Source: Methylocapsa sp. D3K7 (GTDB lineage: Bacteria; Pseudomonadota; Alphaproteobacteria; Rhizobiales; Beijerinckiaceae). From it: DNA of 64,000 bases. The stretch spans positions 3,826,501-3,890,500 of the forward strand of contig NZ_CP123229.1 in NCBI RefSeq assembly GCF_029855125.1. Reading direction: 5' to 3'. The stretch's first letter is position 1; each line of letters opens with the position of its first letter. The position numbers and the translations under genes are program-made. The notes under the pieces are model-generated. The model did not search any database. It was not told where the DNA came from and saw only the letters and a program-made list of their open reading frames with translations. This document shows positions 46,008 to 55,395 of this stretch, one piece after another.

Positions 46008-46298
46008 TCATCGTAGGCTTTCAAGGAGCGAAGATGAGACAGAAAACCGGGCCGGCGAAAGCACCGGCGGAACAGGTCGTGAAGGAGATCCGGCGCGCGA
46101 CGCGGCGGCATGTCCGATCGCCCAAATGACGAGACCAGGGATCCAGAGCCGCAGGCCAAGCCCAACGGCTGCGGCCAGCGTGCCATTGGCGATGGCGACC
46201 GCGCGCGGCGCTCCGCCGAGCAGGATCGGATCGGTCAACGCCCGATGAACCGGCGCGTCGAATCCCGCCACGGATTCGTGCGACAAGATTCCGCCCAT
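46008..46298 (-). pseudogene. trbD: Conjugal transfer protein TrbD, 3' end altered
   Basis: MGGILSHESVAGFDAPVHRALTDPILLGGAPRAVAIANGTLAAAVGLGLRLWIPGLVIWAIGHAAA is a TrbD (VirB3-like) with its membrane segment. After residue about 65 the sequence departs from TrbD (SRAGSPSRPVPPVLS), so the C-terminus is lost by rearrangement or frameshift. Its ATG shares one base with the trbC stop (TGATG). The following genes of a trb operon (trbE, trbJ, trbL and others) are absent. Confidence 0.8.
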
Positions 46299-46639
46299 CA
46301 GACAAGCACCCCGCCGCCGAACGAAAAGAACGTCAGGAAAAAGCTCGAAGCGGCGAAGGCGATCGACAGGCCGAAAATGATCTGGATGAGCCGGCGGAAG
46401 CCACCCGACGTGTCGCCGAAGGCGAGTGTCAGGCCGGTCGTAATGATGATGATCACCGCGATGATTTTCGCGACCGGGCCTTCGACCGATTGAAGCACCT
46501 GCTGCAGCGGCTGCTCCCAGGGCATGTTCGATCCGGCGGCATGCGCCGAGCCTGTCGCCATCAAAGGCAACGAGACGGACAGCAGCGTGGTGAAGATGAT
46601 TTGGGTACAGTCGCGAAGTGATAGGAAAGGTTTGTTCAT
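46298..46639 (-). CDS. trbC: Conjugal transfer pilin-like protein TrbC
   Basis: A 113-residue TrbC (VirB2-like prepilin): signal region up to GSAHAAGSNMPWEQPLQQVLQSVEGP, then two membrane helices (VAKIIAVIIIITTGLTLAFG and LIQIIFGLSIAFAASSFFLTFF). It would be the pilus subunit of a type IV secretion system. The start overlaps the trbB stop by four bases (ATGA). Without the rest of the system it can have no conjugative role here. Confidence 0.85.
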   Translation of the reverse strand: MNKPFLSLRDCTQIIFTTLLSVSLPLMATGSAHAAGSNMPWEQPLQQVLQSVEGPVAKIIAVIIIITTGLTLAFGDTSGGFRRLIQIIFGLSIAFAASSFFLTFFSFGGGVLV

Positions 46640-47622
46640 GCGGGATCTCCAAGGAAAGTGGATTTGGCTAGCGTGGCGAGGCGATAGTCGCCGCGCTTAT
46701 CGAGGCCGTCGACGGCGGCGAGCTCGACGAGCCGGCGTTGGGCGCCGCGTCCGGCCTGGACCGCAATGACGTTGATCGTTTCGGCGATCAGCGCGCGGGG
46801 AACGGTGACCACGGCTTCCTGGATGAGCTGTTCGAGGCGCCGCAGCGCGCCCAGCGCGGACCCCGCGTGGATCGTGCCGATCCCCCCGGGGTGCCCGGTG
46901 CCCCAGGCTTTCAGAAGATCCAGCGCTTCGGCCCCGCGCACTTCGCCGATCGGGATGCGGTCCGGACGCAGGCGCAAGGAGGAGCGAACAAGATCCGAAA
47001 GCGACGCGACGCCGTCCTTAGTGCGAAGCGCCACAAGGTTCAATGCTTGGCATTGAAGCTCGCGCGTGTCCTCGATCAAGATCACGCGGTCGGAGGTCTT
47101 CGCCACTTCGGCGAGCAATGCATTGACGAGCGTTGTCTTACCGGTGGACGTCCCACCGGCGACGAGTACATTGCGGCGGTTCTCGACCGCGAGCCGCAAG
47201 ACGTTCGCTTGATCGGGCGACATGATTCCGGCGGCGACGTAATCGTCGAGCGTGAAGATGGCGACCGCCGGCTTGCGGATGGCAAAGGCAGGCGCCGCGA
47301 CGATCGGCGGAAGCAGGCCTTCAAAGCGCTCGCCTGTTTCGGGCAGTTCGGCCGAAACACGTGGGCTACTGGGATGAACCTCCGCGCCAACATGATGCGC
47401 GACGAGGCGGATGATTCGCTCTCCATCGGCCGGCGCCAACCATGCGCCCGTGTCCGCCAGCCCATCGGTCAGCCGGTCGATCCAGATACGTCCATCCGGA
47501 TTGAGCATGACCTCGATGACGCCAGGTTCTTCAAGCCAGGCCGCAATCGCCGGCCCGAGCGCGGTGCGCAGCATGCGGGCGCCACGCAAAACCGCTTCTG
47601 ACAGGAGAGAAAATGCCCCCAT
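46636..47622 (-). CDS. trbB: Conjugal transfer ATPase TrbB
   Basis: A 328-residue VirB11-type ATPase. Motifs: [20 protein letters not shown] (Walker A), [53 protein letters not shown] (Walker B and His box). It appears complete and intact. In a full system it drives pilus assembly or substrate transfer; here only trbC and a broken trbD follow. GGGGG precedes the ATG. Upstream there are no tra genes, so this is the cut end of a larger cluster. Confidence 0.9.
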   Translation of the reverse strand: MGAFSLLSEAVLRGARMLRTALGPAIAAWLEEPGVIEVMLNPDGRIWIDRLTDGLADTGAWLAPADGERIIRLVAHHVGAEVHPSSPRVSAELPETGERFEGLLPPIVAAPAFAIRKPAVAIFTLDDYVAAGIMSPDQANVLRLAVENRRNVLVAGGTSTGKTTLVNALLAEVAKTSDRVILIEDTRELQCQALNLVALRTKDGVASLSDLVRSSLRLRPDRIPIGEVRGAEALDLLKAWGTGHPGGIGTIHAGSALGALRRLEQLIQEAVVTVPRALIAETINVIAVQAGRGAQRRLVELAAVDGLDKRGDYRLATLAKSTFLGDPA

Positions 47623-48129
47623 GACTGCCCCCGCGTGTCACGGGCGCCAGATGCAGCCCATGAACGGGGATGATTAGAAAGGGCAGGGCCACAGGCTATG
47701 CAACAAGCTTGAGAGGGTCGTAGGGCTCTGGCGTGGAAAGACAGGCGATCGGCGAAATGGGCACGCGTAGCTACGAGCAGGATCGCGTTCCCGCCTTGGC
47801 AGGTTATGCGACCGGAAAAACAGTACGGTCGTTTGTGGTCTCCAGGACGTCTCGGCAACTTCAACCGCTATGCGGTCCGCACCTCATGACCTACATGTAC
47901 GAAGGCCCAGCCCGGCCAGCAGCATTGGATTCGAAAGGCGATGAAAGAGTCCTATGATGCGATTTCTGGGTGATCCATTCGTGGAGCACCCAGAAATCCT
48001 CAATCTAGCGCCGCGTTTGAGCGAATACGAAATCTAAGATCAAGACGTGGTCAAACGGACTTTGCATGAATTGGCCTCGGCCAAGTCCTGCGTGGTTGGC
48101 TCGCGTATTCCGCGGTGCCAATGAGTGCG
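47623..48129. other. Gap upstream of trbB
   Basis: About 500 bases without a supported gene. Plus-strand frame 47733-47957 has no ribosome site and resembles no family. The sequence leads into the IS110 remnant. Confidence 0.45.
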
Positions 48130-48475
48130 GCAGCGATCACAGCGATGCGGCCCTTGCCGGCGAAGACACCGAGAAACTGGTGACGTTGATGCTGATAGGC
48201 TGCGCGATCGACTGATCTGCAATCGGACGCGGCTGGCCAAAGCGATCTGCGGCTATGCAGCCGAATTCGCGTCATCACACTCGCCGGTGACGAAACCTTG
48301 CGCAGCGTTCTGGTGGTCGGATCCACTCCTCATCCAGCAGATATGACTTGGTCGAGCCGCTGTCTCCCTCTGCCTTGTCGAACTGCTCAAACGTAAGCCG
48401 CCAAAGCTCTCTGCCGTGGCGCTGGCAAACACGGGTGGAGATTAACCAAGAGCGGCGCGCCTCGATGTGCGCCCG
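48130..48475 (+). pseudogene. IS110-family transposase remnant
   Basis: Pieces in shifting plus-strand frames: LRDRLICNRTRLAKAICGYAAEF, the region following the catalytic part in IS110 transposases, and LLKRKPPKLSAVALANT, the late transposase_20-type segment. Several stops and shifts intervene and both ends are missing. Confidence 0.65.
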
Positions 48476-48483
48476 CTGGTTCG

Positions 48484-49056
48484 TCACATCAGGCCCATGG
48501 GGCCGATCTTCAGATCGTCTGCGATCTTTTTCTGTTCGTCGCTGAACGACGCATAAAGCGGATCGAGCGCCGCCTTGATTGCCTGCAGGTTCGTAACATG
48601 CGCGGCGGCCATTTTGGCGTGGTGGTCGAGTTTTTCGGGAAGGGGGAGCATAACACCGGATTGCATATGTTTGTGCATCATATCCATCGACTCTTCCATG
48701 GACTTCGCGGACGCGAGAAGAGCGTCGGAGAATTTGGTCCATGCCGGCATTTGAGATTCGGTGATTTTCAGCTCGGTGTTGAGAGATGCGATCCGATCTC
48801 CGGCATGCGACATCTTCTCATGCATCATCGACATCATATGCTGCATGTGTTCCATGCCGCCGCCCATCATGTCGCAGCCCTTCATCATGTCGTCGCCTTT
48901 CATCATGGCGCCGCCCTGCATGCCGTCGCCCATGTTTCCCCCTTTCATCTCGCCTCCCATCATGGGGGCGTTCTGGGCAGACACAGCGAACGGCGCGAAC
49001 ACCAATACGGCCGCGACGGAAAGAGCGGACAACGGACGTGTGACTTGAACTTTCAT
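48484..49056 (-). CDS. Secreted Met-rich Spy/CpxP-like protein
   Basis: A 190-residue periplasmic protein. Signal peptide (SALSVAAVLVFAPFAVSAQ) is followed by a 60-residue methionine/glycine tract (MMGGEMKGGNMGDGMQGG, then MMKGDDMMKGCDMMGGGMEH, MQHMMSMMHEKM). A helical LTXXQ-type part follows (QMPAWTKFSDALLASAKSMEESMDMMHKHM, LYASFSDEQKKIADDL). The body resembles Spy/CpxP chaperones; the tract, with Met, His, Asp and one Cys, looks like a Cu(I)/Ag(I) binder. GAGGAG lies seven bases before the ATG at 49056. The copper genes 6 kb to the right suggest a role in copper handling, an inference. Confidence 0.8.
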   Translation of the reverse strand: MKVQVTRPLSALSVAAVLVFAPFAVSAQNAPMMGGEMKGGNMGDGMQGGAMMKGDDMMKGCDMMGGGMEHMQHMMSMMHEKMSHAGDRIASLNTELKITESQMPAWTKFSDALLASAKSMEESMDMMHKHMQSGVMLPLPEKLDHHAKMAAAHVTNLQAIKAALDPLYASFSDEQKKIADDLKIGPMGLM

Positions 49057-49139
49057 GACCAGACTCCTCAGTTTCATCCACGTGGGGATTCAACTTCGAC
49101 ATCCCTGCTAAGGTTCCAGCCTGGTCATACTAGAACGTA

Positions 49140-49440
49140 TTTTGATTACGTGGACCTAATTGCGAAAGTAGTTGAAGCATTCTTCGCGAGAAAAGTCATC
49201 GAGGGAAATTCCGATTGTGTCCCAGAATGCATCGACGGTTCGGCGTGCCATTTTGGGCAATGTGCTTTTGAGCTTGGCGGAGACCTATTCGATAGGATCG
49301 AGGTCCGGGCCATAAGCTGGCAGGAAGCTCACTGCTGCACCCGCGGCTTCTATAACTTTCCGAACGCCGATGCGTTTATGGGATCCGAATTTGTCCATCA
49401 GCACAATTTTTCTGGGCGACTTTCCAGAATGAGCGCCTTA
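49140..49440 (-). pseudogene. IS630-family transposase remnant (second type)
   Basis: Minus strand reads KIVLMDKFGSHKRIGVRKVI, EAAGAAVSFLPAYGPDLDPI and E followed by a stop, then VSAKLKSTLPKMARRTVDAF, WDTIGISLDDFSREECFNYF and RN with a stop. This is the DDE core end of an IS630 transposase, of a different subgroup from the copy at 52.8 kb. One internal stop; the 5' half is absent. Confidence 0.85.
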
Positions 49441-49444
49441 TTCA

Positions 49445-49600
49445 GTGAGGACTGGGCGACGAAGTCGAACGGATCTGAAAGCGACGTTCGTCGTATCTGA
49501 ACGTAGTGCCTGTCGCGTTCTGGGTCAGAATCGATCATCGCAGCGCAAGATTGCCACGAAGCCCGATGACGAAACAGCTTTGACTGCCGACATCACCGCA
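49445..49600 (+). pseudogene. IS3-family orfB N-terminal remnant
   Basis: VSERSACRVLGQNRSSQRKI, then ATKPDDETALTADITA, is the N-terminal part of IS3-type OrfB (helix and start of the rve region). After about 49600 the resemblance is lost. It abuts the IS630 remnant back to back. Confidence 0.75.
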
Positions 49601-49810
49601 ACCCAGGTCGCCACGGTTCGGCAAGAGGCCGTCAGGTTAGTGCCAATGTGTCTAAACATCAACGCCTCAGTTCGCTCATCACCGACGAACATCGATTCGA
49701 AAATCGCCTACTCTTGGCTCAATTTAACACGCCTCCAGCGGACAACCTGGCCGCAATCACGTAGCACGAGGCCGCCGTTGCTGTAGGCAATCGCGCCACC
49801 TCGAGGCGGC

Positions 49811-50272
49811 CTAACGGTGGTCCTCCGGCGCATCGTGATGCGGTCCCGGGGGCTCGGTCTTGACCATATTGGATTGTCCCTCTTCGGAGTGGTCAATGAA
49901 CAGAACTTTAGCAGGCGTCGAGCCGGCATTCATGCCGTGATGCCTAGTTCCGAACGCCTCGACGAAAATAGTTCCGGCCGGGAATTCCCGCCGGGTTCCA
50001 TTCTCCAACTCGATCGTCAGCGTGCCGTCGATCACATAGACATAGCGGATATTCGGATGTTCGTGCCACCCAACGTCGACGCCCGGCGGGATCTCCACCA
50101 ACGTGACGGCGACTTGCGGGTTGTTCCCCGGATATTCTAGCTTCTGGCCGGTAATCGTTGTGGTCGTCTTCAGCAACGTGGTCGCCTTCACCGTAGGTTG
50201 CTGCTGAGCGCAGATGGTCGTGGCACCCAGAAAAAGGAAAATGAACCCACCAAGCGGCAACTGCATTCTCAT
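49811..50272 (-). CDS. Secreted cupin-domain protein
   Basis: A 153-residue exported single cupin: signal MRMQLPLGGFIFLFLGATTICAQ, then TVKATTLLKTTTTITGQKLEYPGNNPQVAVTLVEIPPGVDVGWHEHPNIRYVYVIDGTLTIELENGTRREFPAGTIFVEAFGTRHHGMN. The motif HEHPN ... and RHHGMN supply metal-ligand histidines. The C-terminal piece with LFIDHSEEG is typical of small periplasmic cupins. GGGAG precedes the ATG at 50272. It is divergent from the ArsR regulator (108 bases between starts), which may control it. A broken copy of its 3' part lies at 29.6-29.8 kb. Confidence 0.85.
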   Translation of the reverse strand: MRMQLPLGGFIFLFLGATTICAQQQPTVKATTLLKTTTTITGQKLEYPGNNPQVAVTLVEIPPGVDVGWHEHPNIRYVYVIDGTLTIELENGTRREFPAGTIFVEAFGTRHHGMNAGSTPAKVLFIDHSEEGQSNMVKTEPPGPHHDAPEDHR

Positions 50273-50380
50273 CGGAGTCTCCCCAAACTCAAATTTCATG
50301 GAAGAATACCATACCACCAGAAAGAACGAATAATATTAAAGGTGGTGTCACGTTCGGTCCCAAGTGTCGTAGGACATAAA

Positions 50381-50731
50381 ATGACGATCAAGCAGCGCAA
50401 GCTCTGCAAAGTTTCGGCAGACATCGAGTGGATGGTTGCGCGGGCGAAGCAAGCGACCGGATTCCTCAAGGCGCTATCGCATGAATCTCGTCTCTTGATT
50501 CTTTGCCTCCTATCTGAAGGTGAGAAATCTGTGACCAATCTCGAAGAGCTTCTTGCACTGCGGCAGTCGACCGTCTCGCAGCAGCTCGCCCGCCTTCGTC
50601 TCGACGGTCTCGTCAAGACGAAGCGTGACGGAAAGACGATCTATTACAATCTGGCGAATGAAGATGTACGGACGGTTCTCGCGGCAATCTATGAGGTGTT
50701 CGGCAAAAAGCCAAAGCGCGGTGCGCGCTGA
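50381..50731 (+). CDS. ArsR-family regulator (BigR/YgaV-like)
   Basis: A 116-residue winged helix: KQATGFLKALSHESRLLILCLLSEGEKSVTNLEELLALRQSTVSQQLARLRLDGLVKTKRDGKTIYYNLANEDVRTVLAAIYEVFG. It resembles BigR/YgaV/SqrR repressors that sense sulfide/persulfide or redox state with two cysteines. The first Cys (ILCLL) is present; at the second position (usually V-F-C) there is a glycine (EVFGKK). The usual disulfide or polysulfide switch may therefore be lost. AGGA precedes the ATG. Divergent from the cupin gene, its likely target. Confidence 0.85.
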   Translation: MTIKQRKLCKVSADIEWMVARAKQATGFLKALSHESRLLILCLLSEGEKSVTNLEELLALRQSTVSQQLARLRLDGLVKTKRDGKTIYYNLANEDVRTVLAAIYEVFGKKPKRGAR

Positions 50732-51215
50732 AAAACGCTTGACCGTTCGGCCACTGCGTGACGCCGGTCATGTGCCCGCGCCAGTGCCTCAAAGGCATTA
50801 CTGGCGATGTCTTCCTCCGTCGCCATATCAGCCAAGCCCCAACCCCACGGATGAACCAGACCTGTAGCTAGATCCATACCAGTTTAAGATGTCGTAGTTC
50901 GCGGCTTGCAGGAGAAATGCTATGCAAAACCACAACGCTCCCGTTAACGAATTCCTCAGTAGGTCTGGCGAGGTAGTCCGCGATGGCCTTCGCATTTGCA
51001 TCACTCATCGGCGCGGATCCGGCGCAGGTTCAAGGAGAAAGCGTAGCTGGCGTGAACCATTGTCAGTGTGCGCATGATATAAATATTCATTATGATTGAA
51101 ATAATGAAAAATGATTTTCTCTTCTCTTTTGCCTCGCGTACCGTCACCTTGATGCGCCAATATCAGCGCATAAACAACAAGCGCAGGTAGCAAATCTGCC
51201 GCGGAGGAAACGTAA
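50732..51215. other. Gap with possible cytochrome tail remnant
   Basis: About 480 bases. On the minus strand from 51008 a short frame reads MSDANAKAIADYLARPTEEF; such a D-A-x-A-x-A-I-A-D-Y-L motif is typical of the C-terminal helix of c-type cytochromes, but there is no haem motif and no ribosome site, so I do not call a gene. The last 30 bases contain the ribosome site of the carbonic anhydrase. Confidence 0.4.
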
Positions 51216-51797
51216 ATGTCGGTTTTGCCGGAGGTTTTGAAGGCCAATGAGGCCTATGCCGCGAGTTTTGGCGCCAAATCTCAATTGGCCCTGCCGCCCG
51301 CGCGGCGATTCGCCATCCTCACCTGCATGGATGCGCGTCTCGATCCAGCAAAATATGCCGGACTTGCCGAGGGCGATGCGCATGTGATCCGCAACGCGGG
51401 CGGGCGCGCCAGCGACGACGCAGTCCGTTCCTTGGTGATTTCCTACAAGCTACTCGGCACCAAGGAATGGTTCGTCGTGCATCATTCCGATTGCGGCATG
51501 CAGCTTTTCGACGACGAGATCATCAGCAACCTACTCGACCAGAGCCTCGAAGGCGCGACGATCGACGAAACAGGCTGGCATGATTACGGGCACGGTCCTG
51601 GCAGTGGACACGGCCATTACGTGAAATGGTTGACATTTAAAGACCTCGCGAAAAGCGTTGTGGACGACGTCAAACGTATTCGTTCGTACCCGCTGGTGCC
51701 CGGCCATATTCCGATTTATGGCTATTACTACGATGTGAAGAGCGGCCATCTGGTCGAAGTGCCGGAGGCAACGGCGGCCGGCAAGGCTACGGTTTGA
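51216..51797 (+). CDS. Beta-class carbonic anhydrase
   Basis: A 193-residue enzyme. Zinc site and active-site residues: [11 protein letters not shown] (Cys and Asp-Arg dyad), [17 protein letters not shown] and [10 protein letters not shown] (His and Cys). This layout is the small beta-carbonic anhydrase type of soil bacteria. It interconverts CO2 and bicarbonate, which fits supply of bicarbonate to carboxylases in a serine-cycle methylotroph, but that is inference. GGAGG precedes the ATG closely. The C-terminal part ([19 protein letters not shown]) is complete. Confidence 0.92.
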   Translation: MSVLPEVLKANEAYAASFGAKSQLALPPARRFAILTCMDARLDPAKYAGLAEGDAHVIRNAGGRASDDAVRSLVISYKLLGTKEWFVVHHSDCGMQLFDDEIISNLLDQSLEGATIDETGWHDYGHGPGSGHGHYVKWLTFKDLAKSVVDDVKRIRSYPLVPGHIPIYGYYYDVKSGHLVEVPEATAAGKATV

Positions 51798-52782
51798 ATG
51801 CAGCTACGGGTTCGGGGATCCAAACGCTAAACGGGGCGCAAGCTCAAAGGGCAGGGGATTTTGAACTACGCCTTGCGTTTGGGGGGCTGTGGTGCAGTCT
51901 TGAGGGGTCAACCAAACGAAGGCTCGGGAATCCATTTCGTATAAAGCGTCGAGAACTGCATTCCTAATTTCAGATGCAGTTTTGTCGTTGATGCGAAACT
52001 TTCCAAGTCTGAACTGATGTTTCCCAATGCATGTTGTATGCAGAGAAATTGCCTGGCCGACCGATGAGACGCCTTATTGCTATCGAGTGTGGTCTTGCTC
52101 GGCTGTTTGCTTTGGCGTCTGAAGGGCCGCCGATAAAAGCGGAGTGGCAGTCCAACGACCCTTGGCCTTGAAGTAGTTTTCGTCGACGCTCTAGAACCAG
52201 TCGGTCAGCCGTCTCGTGTCACCCATATCCCGTCGATTGCGTTCTTTGCACCAGAAGCATTCATAGCATGTGGTTGCGAGCATTAGTAGAAAACACACAC
52301 ATAATTGTACTTCATTATGCGTAGGGATGCCAAATTTACCGTGGTGGACGGAGTGTAGCTGCGAAACTATAAATAGTGAACGCCACTACACATATTGAAA
52401 ATTACAAATTGTTCTCCCGATTTACAAGTAGTTCTGCTTTTAAACCAAGTAATTATTGATGCTTGCGAACAACGATTTTTTCTTTAAAACGATCATACCA
52501 AAATGTGTCACTAGCGCAGAGCGGTTCAAATCCCCCATTGCCACATTCAAACCGGCCCACTACCGAAATTCATATAGCTCACAAATCTCTTCGGCTTTCC
52601 TCGAAGTAGACTTTCTTCCATCAACTATCGCGCCTAGGTGTTTGCGGCCTGTGCCGAGATTGATCCCGCTGGGCTAAACCGCATGACGCGGGCTCATTCT
52701 TAAATCCACTTGATCGCACCGTCTCACCCTTTAAATCGGTGGCACCGATGCCGATATTGAATGTGCATGGAACTCTATCAGA
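51798..52782. other. Gap with probable insertion-sequence debris
   Basis: About 1 kb without a supported gene. Minus-strand pieces such as FRINDKTASEIRNAVLDALY (near 52000-51930) and SVDENYFKAKGRWTATPL (near 52200-52140) are protein-like but in different frames and unassigned. The AT-rich part at 52290-52450 is the left neighbourhood of the IS630 element. Confidence 0.4.
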
Positions 52783-52869
52783 TTATACTAATGGCCCCGC
52801 GGGATGACTCATTGAGTGGATTCCCTTGGCGGCGGTTTTCTGATTCCCTTGGCGCGGAGGATTCGCGCC

Positions 52870-53379
52870 ATGCCATCAGCGGTGAAATTGCGAGAGGACT
52901 ATTTGGCCAAGGAGCTTCGGGTGTTGGCCCGGCGCTCAAAGAACGTCAACCAGAGTCGCCGGCTGTTATCGCTGGCGGCAGTGCGGGACGGGATGGATCG
53001 GAGGGCGGCGGCCAAGATCGGCGGGATGGATCGGCAGACGCTGCGCGACTGGGTCCATCGCTTCAACGCCACCGGGCCAGAGGGCCTCATCGACAACTGG
53101 ACAGAGGGCCCCGCGCCGCGCCTGTCAGCCGCGCAGTTGGCCGAGTTCGCGACAATCGTCGAGGCCGGGCCGGATCGTGAGAAGGATGGCGTCGTGCGTT
53201 GGCGCCGGGTGGACCTCAGGCGCATCATCGCCGAGAGGTTCGGCGTCGACTTCCACGAGCGCTACGTTGGAAAGCTTTTGAAGAAGCTCGGCTTCTCGCA
53301 CATCAGCGCAAGGCCGCGCCATCCAGCCCAGGACGAACAGATCGTCGAGGCGTTCAAAAAAACTTCCCGCGCGCGCTGA
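52870..53379 (+). CDS. IS630 transposase, first frame (OrfA)
   Basis: A 169-residue product: helix-turn-helix part VKLREDYLAKELRVLARRSKNVNQSRRLLSLAAVRDGMDRRAAAKIGGMDRQTLRDWVHRFNATGPEGL, then RWRRVDLRRIIAERFGVDFHERYVGKLLKKLGFSHISARPRHPAQDEQIVEAF, the winged-helix and linker. It ends at the slippery run GTTCAAAAAAACTTCC, where a minus-one shift would give the full transposase. Start at the ATG 52870. Confidence 0.85.
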   Translation: MPSAVKLREDYLAKELRVLARRSKNVNQSRRLLSLAAVRDGMDRRAAAKIGGMDRQTLRDWVHRFNATGPEGLIDNWTEGPAPRLSAAQLAEFATIVEAGPDREKDGVVRWRRVDLRRIIAERFGVDFHERYVGKLLKKLGFSHISARPRHPAQDEQIVEAFKKTSRAR

Positions 53380-53939
53380 AGGCTCATCTCGACAAACTGC
53401 CAGAGACGACGCCGGTCGAAGTCTGGTTCCAGGACGAAGCCCGGATCGGCCAGAAGAATGGCCTCGTCCGCCAGTGGGCCAGGCGTGGAACGAGGCCAAG
53501 GCAGCCCGCCGACCAGCGCTACGACAACGCCTATCTGTTTGGCGCGATCTGCCCCGCCCGCGGCGTTGGGGCGGCCCTCGCGTTGCCTTATGCGGACACC
53601 GGCATGATGCAGCTCCATCTCGACGAAATCTCGCACAACGTCGCCAAGGGTGCGCATGCCGTCCTGCTGCTCGACAGGGCCGGATGGCACACCACCAGCC
53701 AGCTCAACGTGCCCGAAAACATCACGCCGATCTTCCTGCCTTCGCGCGCGCCGGAACTGAACCCGGTCGAGAACATCTGGCAGTATCTGCGTCAGAACTG
53801 GCTCTCAAACACCGTCTTCGAAAATTACGATGCCATCATCGACGCAGCCTGCGCCGCCTGGCGAAAGCTCATAGCCCAGCCTGAAACAATCACATCCATC
53901 GGGATGCGAGAATGGGCTCACGTCGGTCAGTCGCTATGA
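53354..53939 (+). CDS. IS630 transposase, second frame (OrfB, catalytic)
   Basis: Continues from the slip site as FKKNFPRALKAHLDKLPETTPVEVWFQDEARIGQKNGLVRQWARRGTRP. DDE residues: aspartate in FQDEARIG, aspartate in HAVLLLDRAGWH and glutamate in LPSRAPELNPVENIWQYLR. The frame ends in GMREWAHVGQSL. No start codon of its own is evident, consistent with expression as a frameshift fusion with OrfA. The start given is the slip site. Confidence 0.85.
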
Positions 53940-54796
53940 CCTTTGGTATTAGACACTTTATCGCCGTCATCGAGGCAGGCAGTTTCACGAAAGGCGCTCA
54001 ACTAGCAGCAGTTTCGCAGCCGGCTGTGTCGGCAAGCGTCGCGAGACTCGAAGCCGAACTTGAAGTTAAGCTAATTGATCGGCGCTGCACTCCGGTAGTC
54101 CCAACTGCCGCGGGGCGACGTTTGTTCGAATCTGGCAAAGCAATTCTGGGTGCATGCAATACGTTGAAGGCCGATCTCAAAACGATCGTCGCTCCAAAAC
54201 TTCTGAGAATTGGAATACTGCAGTCCCTCTCAAGTCGACACGTTTCCAAGCTGCTGAGCTCTTTTCGGCGAGCTAACCCATATTTGTCAATTGAGGTGTT
54301 CGATGGTTCTTGTGACCAATTAGTCGAACTTCTCGTTGACCAGAAGCTCGACACTGTGCTCACGATTCTAGACGGCGACGCCACGAAGTTCGCTAGTCGC
54401 GCTCTCTTCAAAGAGCCGTACTTTTTAGCTGTTCCAGAAGATCATCGCTTCGCGCGGCAACAAACCGTAAAGCTTTCCGATCTTCACAACGAACCTTTCA
54501 TCGTGCGGACAGGCAGCGATAGGTTCCAAGACGGGACCAACGAGCTTGCCTCGCACGGCATCAAGATACGAGTTGTCTCCCAAACCGACCAATTTGACAG
54601 ATCGATGGCTCTCGTCGCCGCCGGAATAGGTCTAGCACTTGTTCCCGCTTGCTTCTCGATGCCAGCTGTTAAGCAGGTGCCGGTTTCGGGCTTAGGCATC
54701 GTCAGAATATTTGGTCTATTATGGTTGCGTGAACGAGAGGATCATGACCTCGAGGAATTCATCGAGTTCGCCGAGGGCCATGGCTGGACCCCGTAG
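53936..54796 (+). CDS. LysR-family transcriptional regulator, start supplied by the IS630 end
   Basis: A 286-residue LysR: winged helix IRHFIAVIEAGSFTKGAQLAAVSQPAVSASVARLEAELEVKLIDRR (5-50), then a periplasmic-binding-like sensor domain with LRIGILQSLSSRHVSKLL, ILDGDATKFASRALFKEPYFLAVPEDHRFA and LVAAGIGLALVPA. The first codons (M-T-F-G-I) are encoded by the inverted end of the IS630 element, whose stop codon overlaps the ATG. The original start was cut away, and the IS likely also provides expression. Ligand and targets unknown; downstream there is no partner gene for 600 bases. Confidence 0.85.
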   Translation: MTFGIRHFIAVIEAGSFTKGAQLAAVSQPAVSASVARLEAELEVKLIDRRCTPVVPTAAGRRLFESGKAILGACNTLKADLKTIVAPKLLRIGILQSLSSRHVSKLLSSFRRANPYLSIEVFDGSCDQLVELLVDQKLDTVLTILDGDATKFASRALFKEPYFLAVPEDHRFARQQTVKLSDLHNEPFIVRTGSDRFQDGTNELASHGIKIRVVSQTDQFDRSMALVAAGIGLALVPACFSMPAVKQVPVSGLGIVRIFGLLWLREREDHDLEEFIEFAEGHGWTP

Positions 54797-55395
54797 GAAG
54801 GGGGGGCACTTGTGAGGAAGCTCTCTCCTCGGTCACTAAGTATTTGTAAGCCTTGTTGCACGTATATACCGAATTTCCACCGGCGTGCTGAACGAGATTG
54901 ACGAACGGCGATTTCTGCTTGGAGTGTTATCGTGTTGTTCTGGAAGTCGTCGCTGGTGTAATGGTTGCCCCGATCCGAATCGGATCATCGGTACACTCGC
55001 AGGCTACCGATGGAACCGGGGCATGCGCTTCGATGACTAATCGGTCCGTCATCATTTAATTCATCGCGAAGCCGATGACTGGTTAGCTAAACGGATCGAG
55101 GACGACAGCCAGTCTTTAATTATGTAAATGACAGGCACCGACTGCTGTCCAGCAAGCTGCCGCCCTACACAGGCCACACGAAGCCAAACAGCCGCTCCGA
55201 AGCGACAGACCGACAGCTTGTTGCGTAAAGACCAAGAGTTTGCGGCTGGCAATCGAGGCCCTTCATAACGTGATCGTCTACCACCAAGGCAAATCAGGAC
55301 AATAAGGTCATTTGGGCGACCGCGGTCATCCTTAAGGAAGAAGGCGATGAAGCGGCGCCAGCGTCCGAGCCCGGACATAATTTCAACTAAACCGC
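54797..55395. other. Gap between lysR and copA
   Basis: About 600 bases. A minus-strand frame at 55061-55378 (starting MSGLGRWRRFIAFFLKDD) has no ribosome site and no recognised family. Probably decayed sequence at the junction of the accessory region and the metal block. Confidence 0.45.

Larger units (their letters stand above)
52783..53955. mobile_element. IS630-family insertion sequence
   Basis: About 1.17 kb. Ends are imperfect inverted repeats: left TATACTAATGG, right (read inwards) TAATACCAAAGG, each with TA at the border as expected for TA-targeting IS630 elements. Transposase is encoded in two overlapping frames joined at an A-rich site. The right end includes the codons that now start the LysR gene downstream. 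Borders are approximate to a few bases. Confidence 0.8.

Noticed and set aside
52515..52550. GGTTCAAATCCC, resembling the T-loop of a tRNA
   Set aside because: Flanks do not form the five-base T stem or an acceptor stem, and no anticodon arm is seen upstream.
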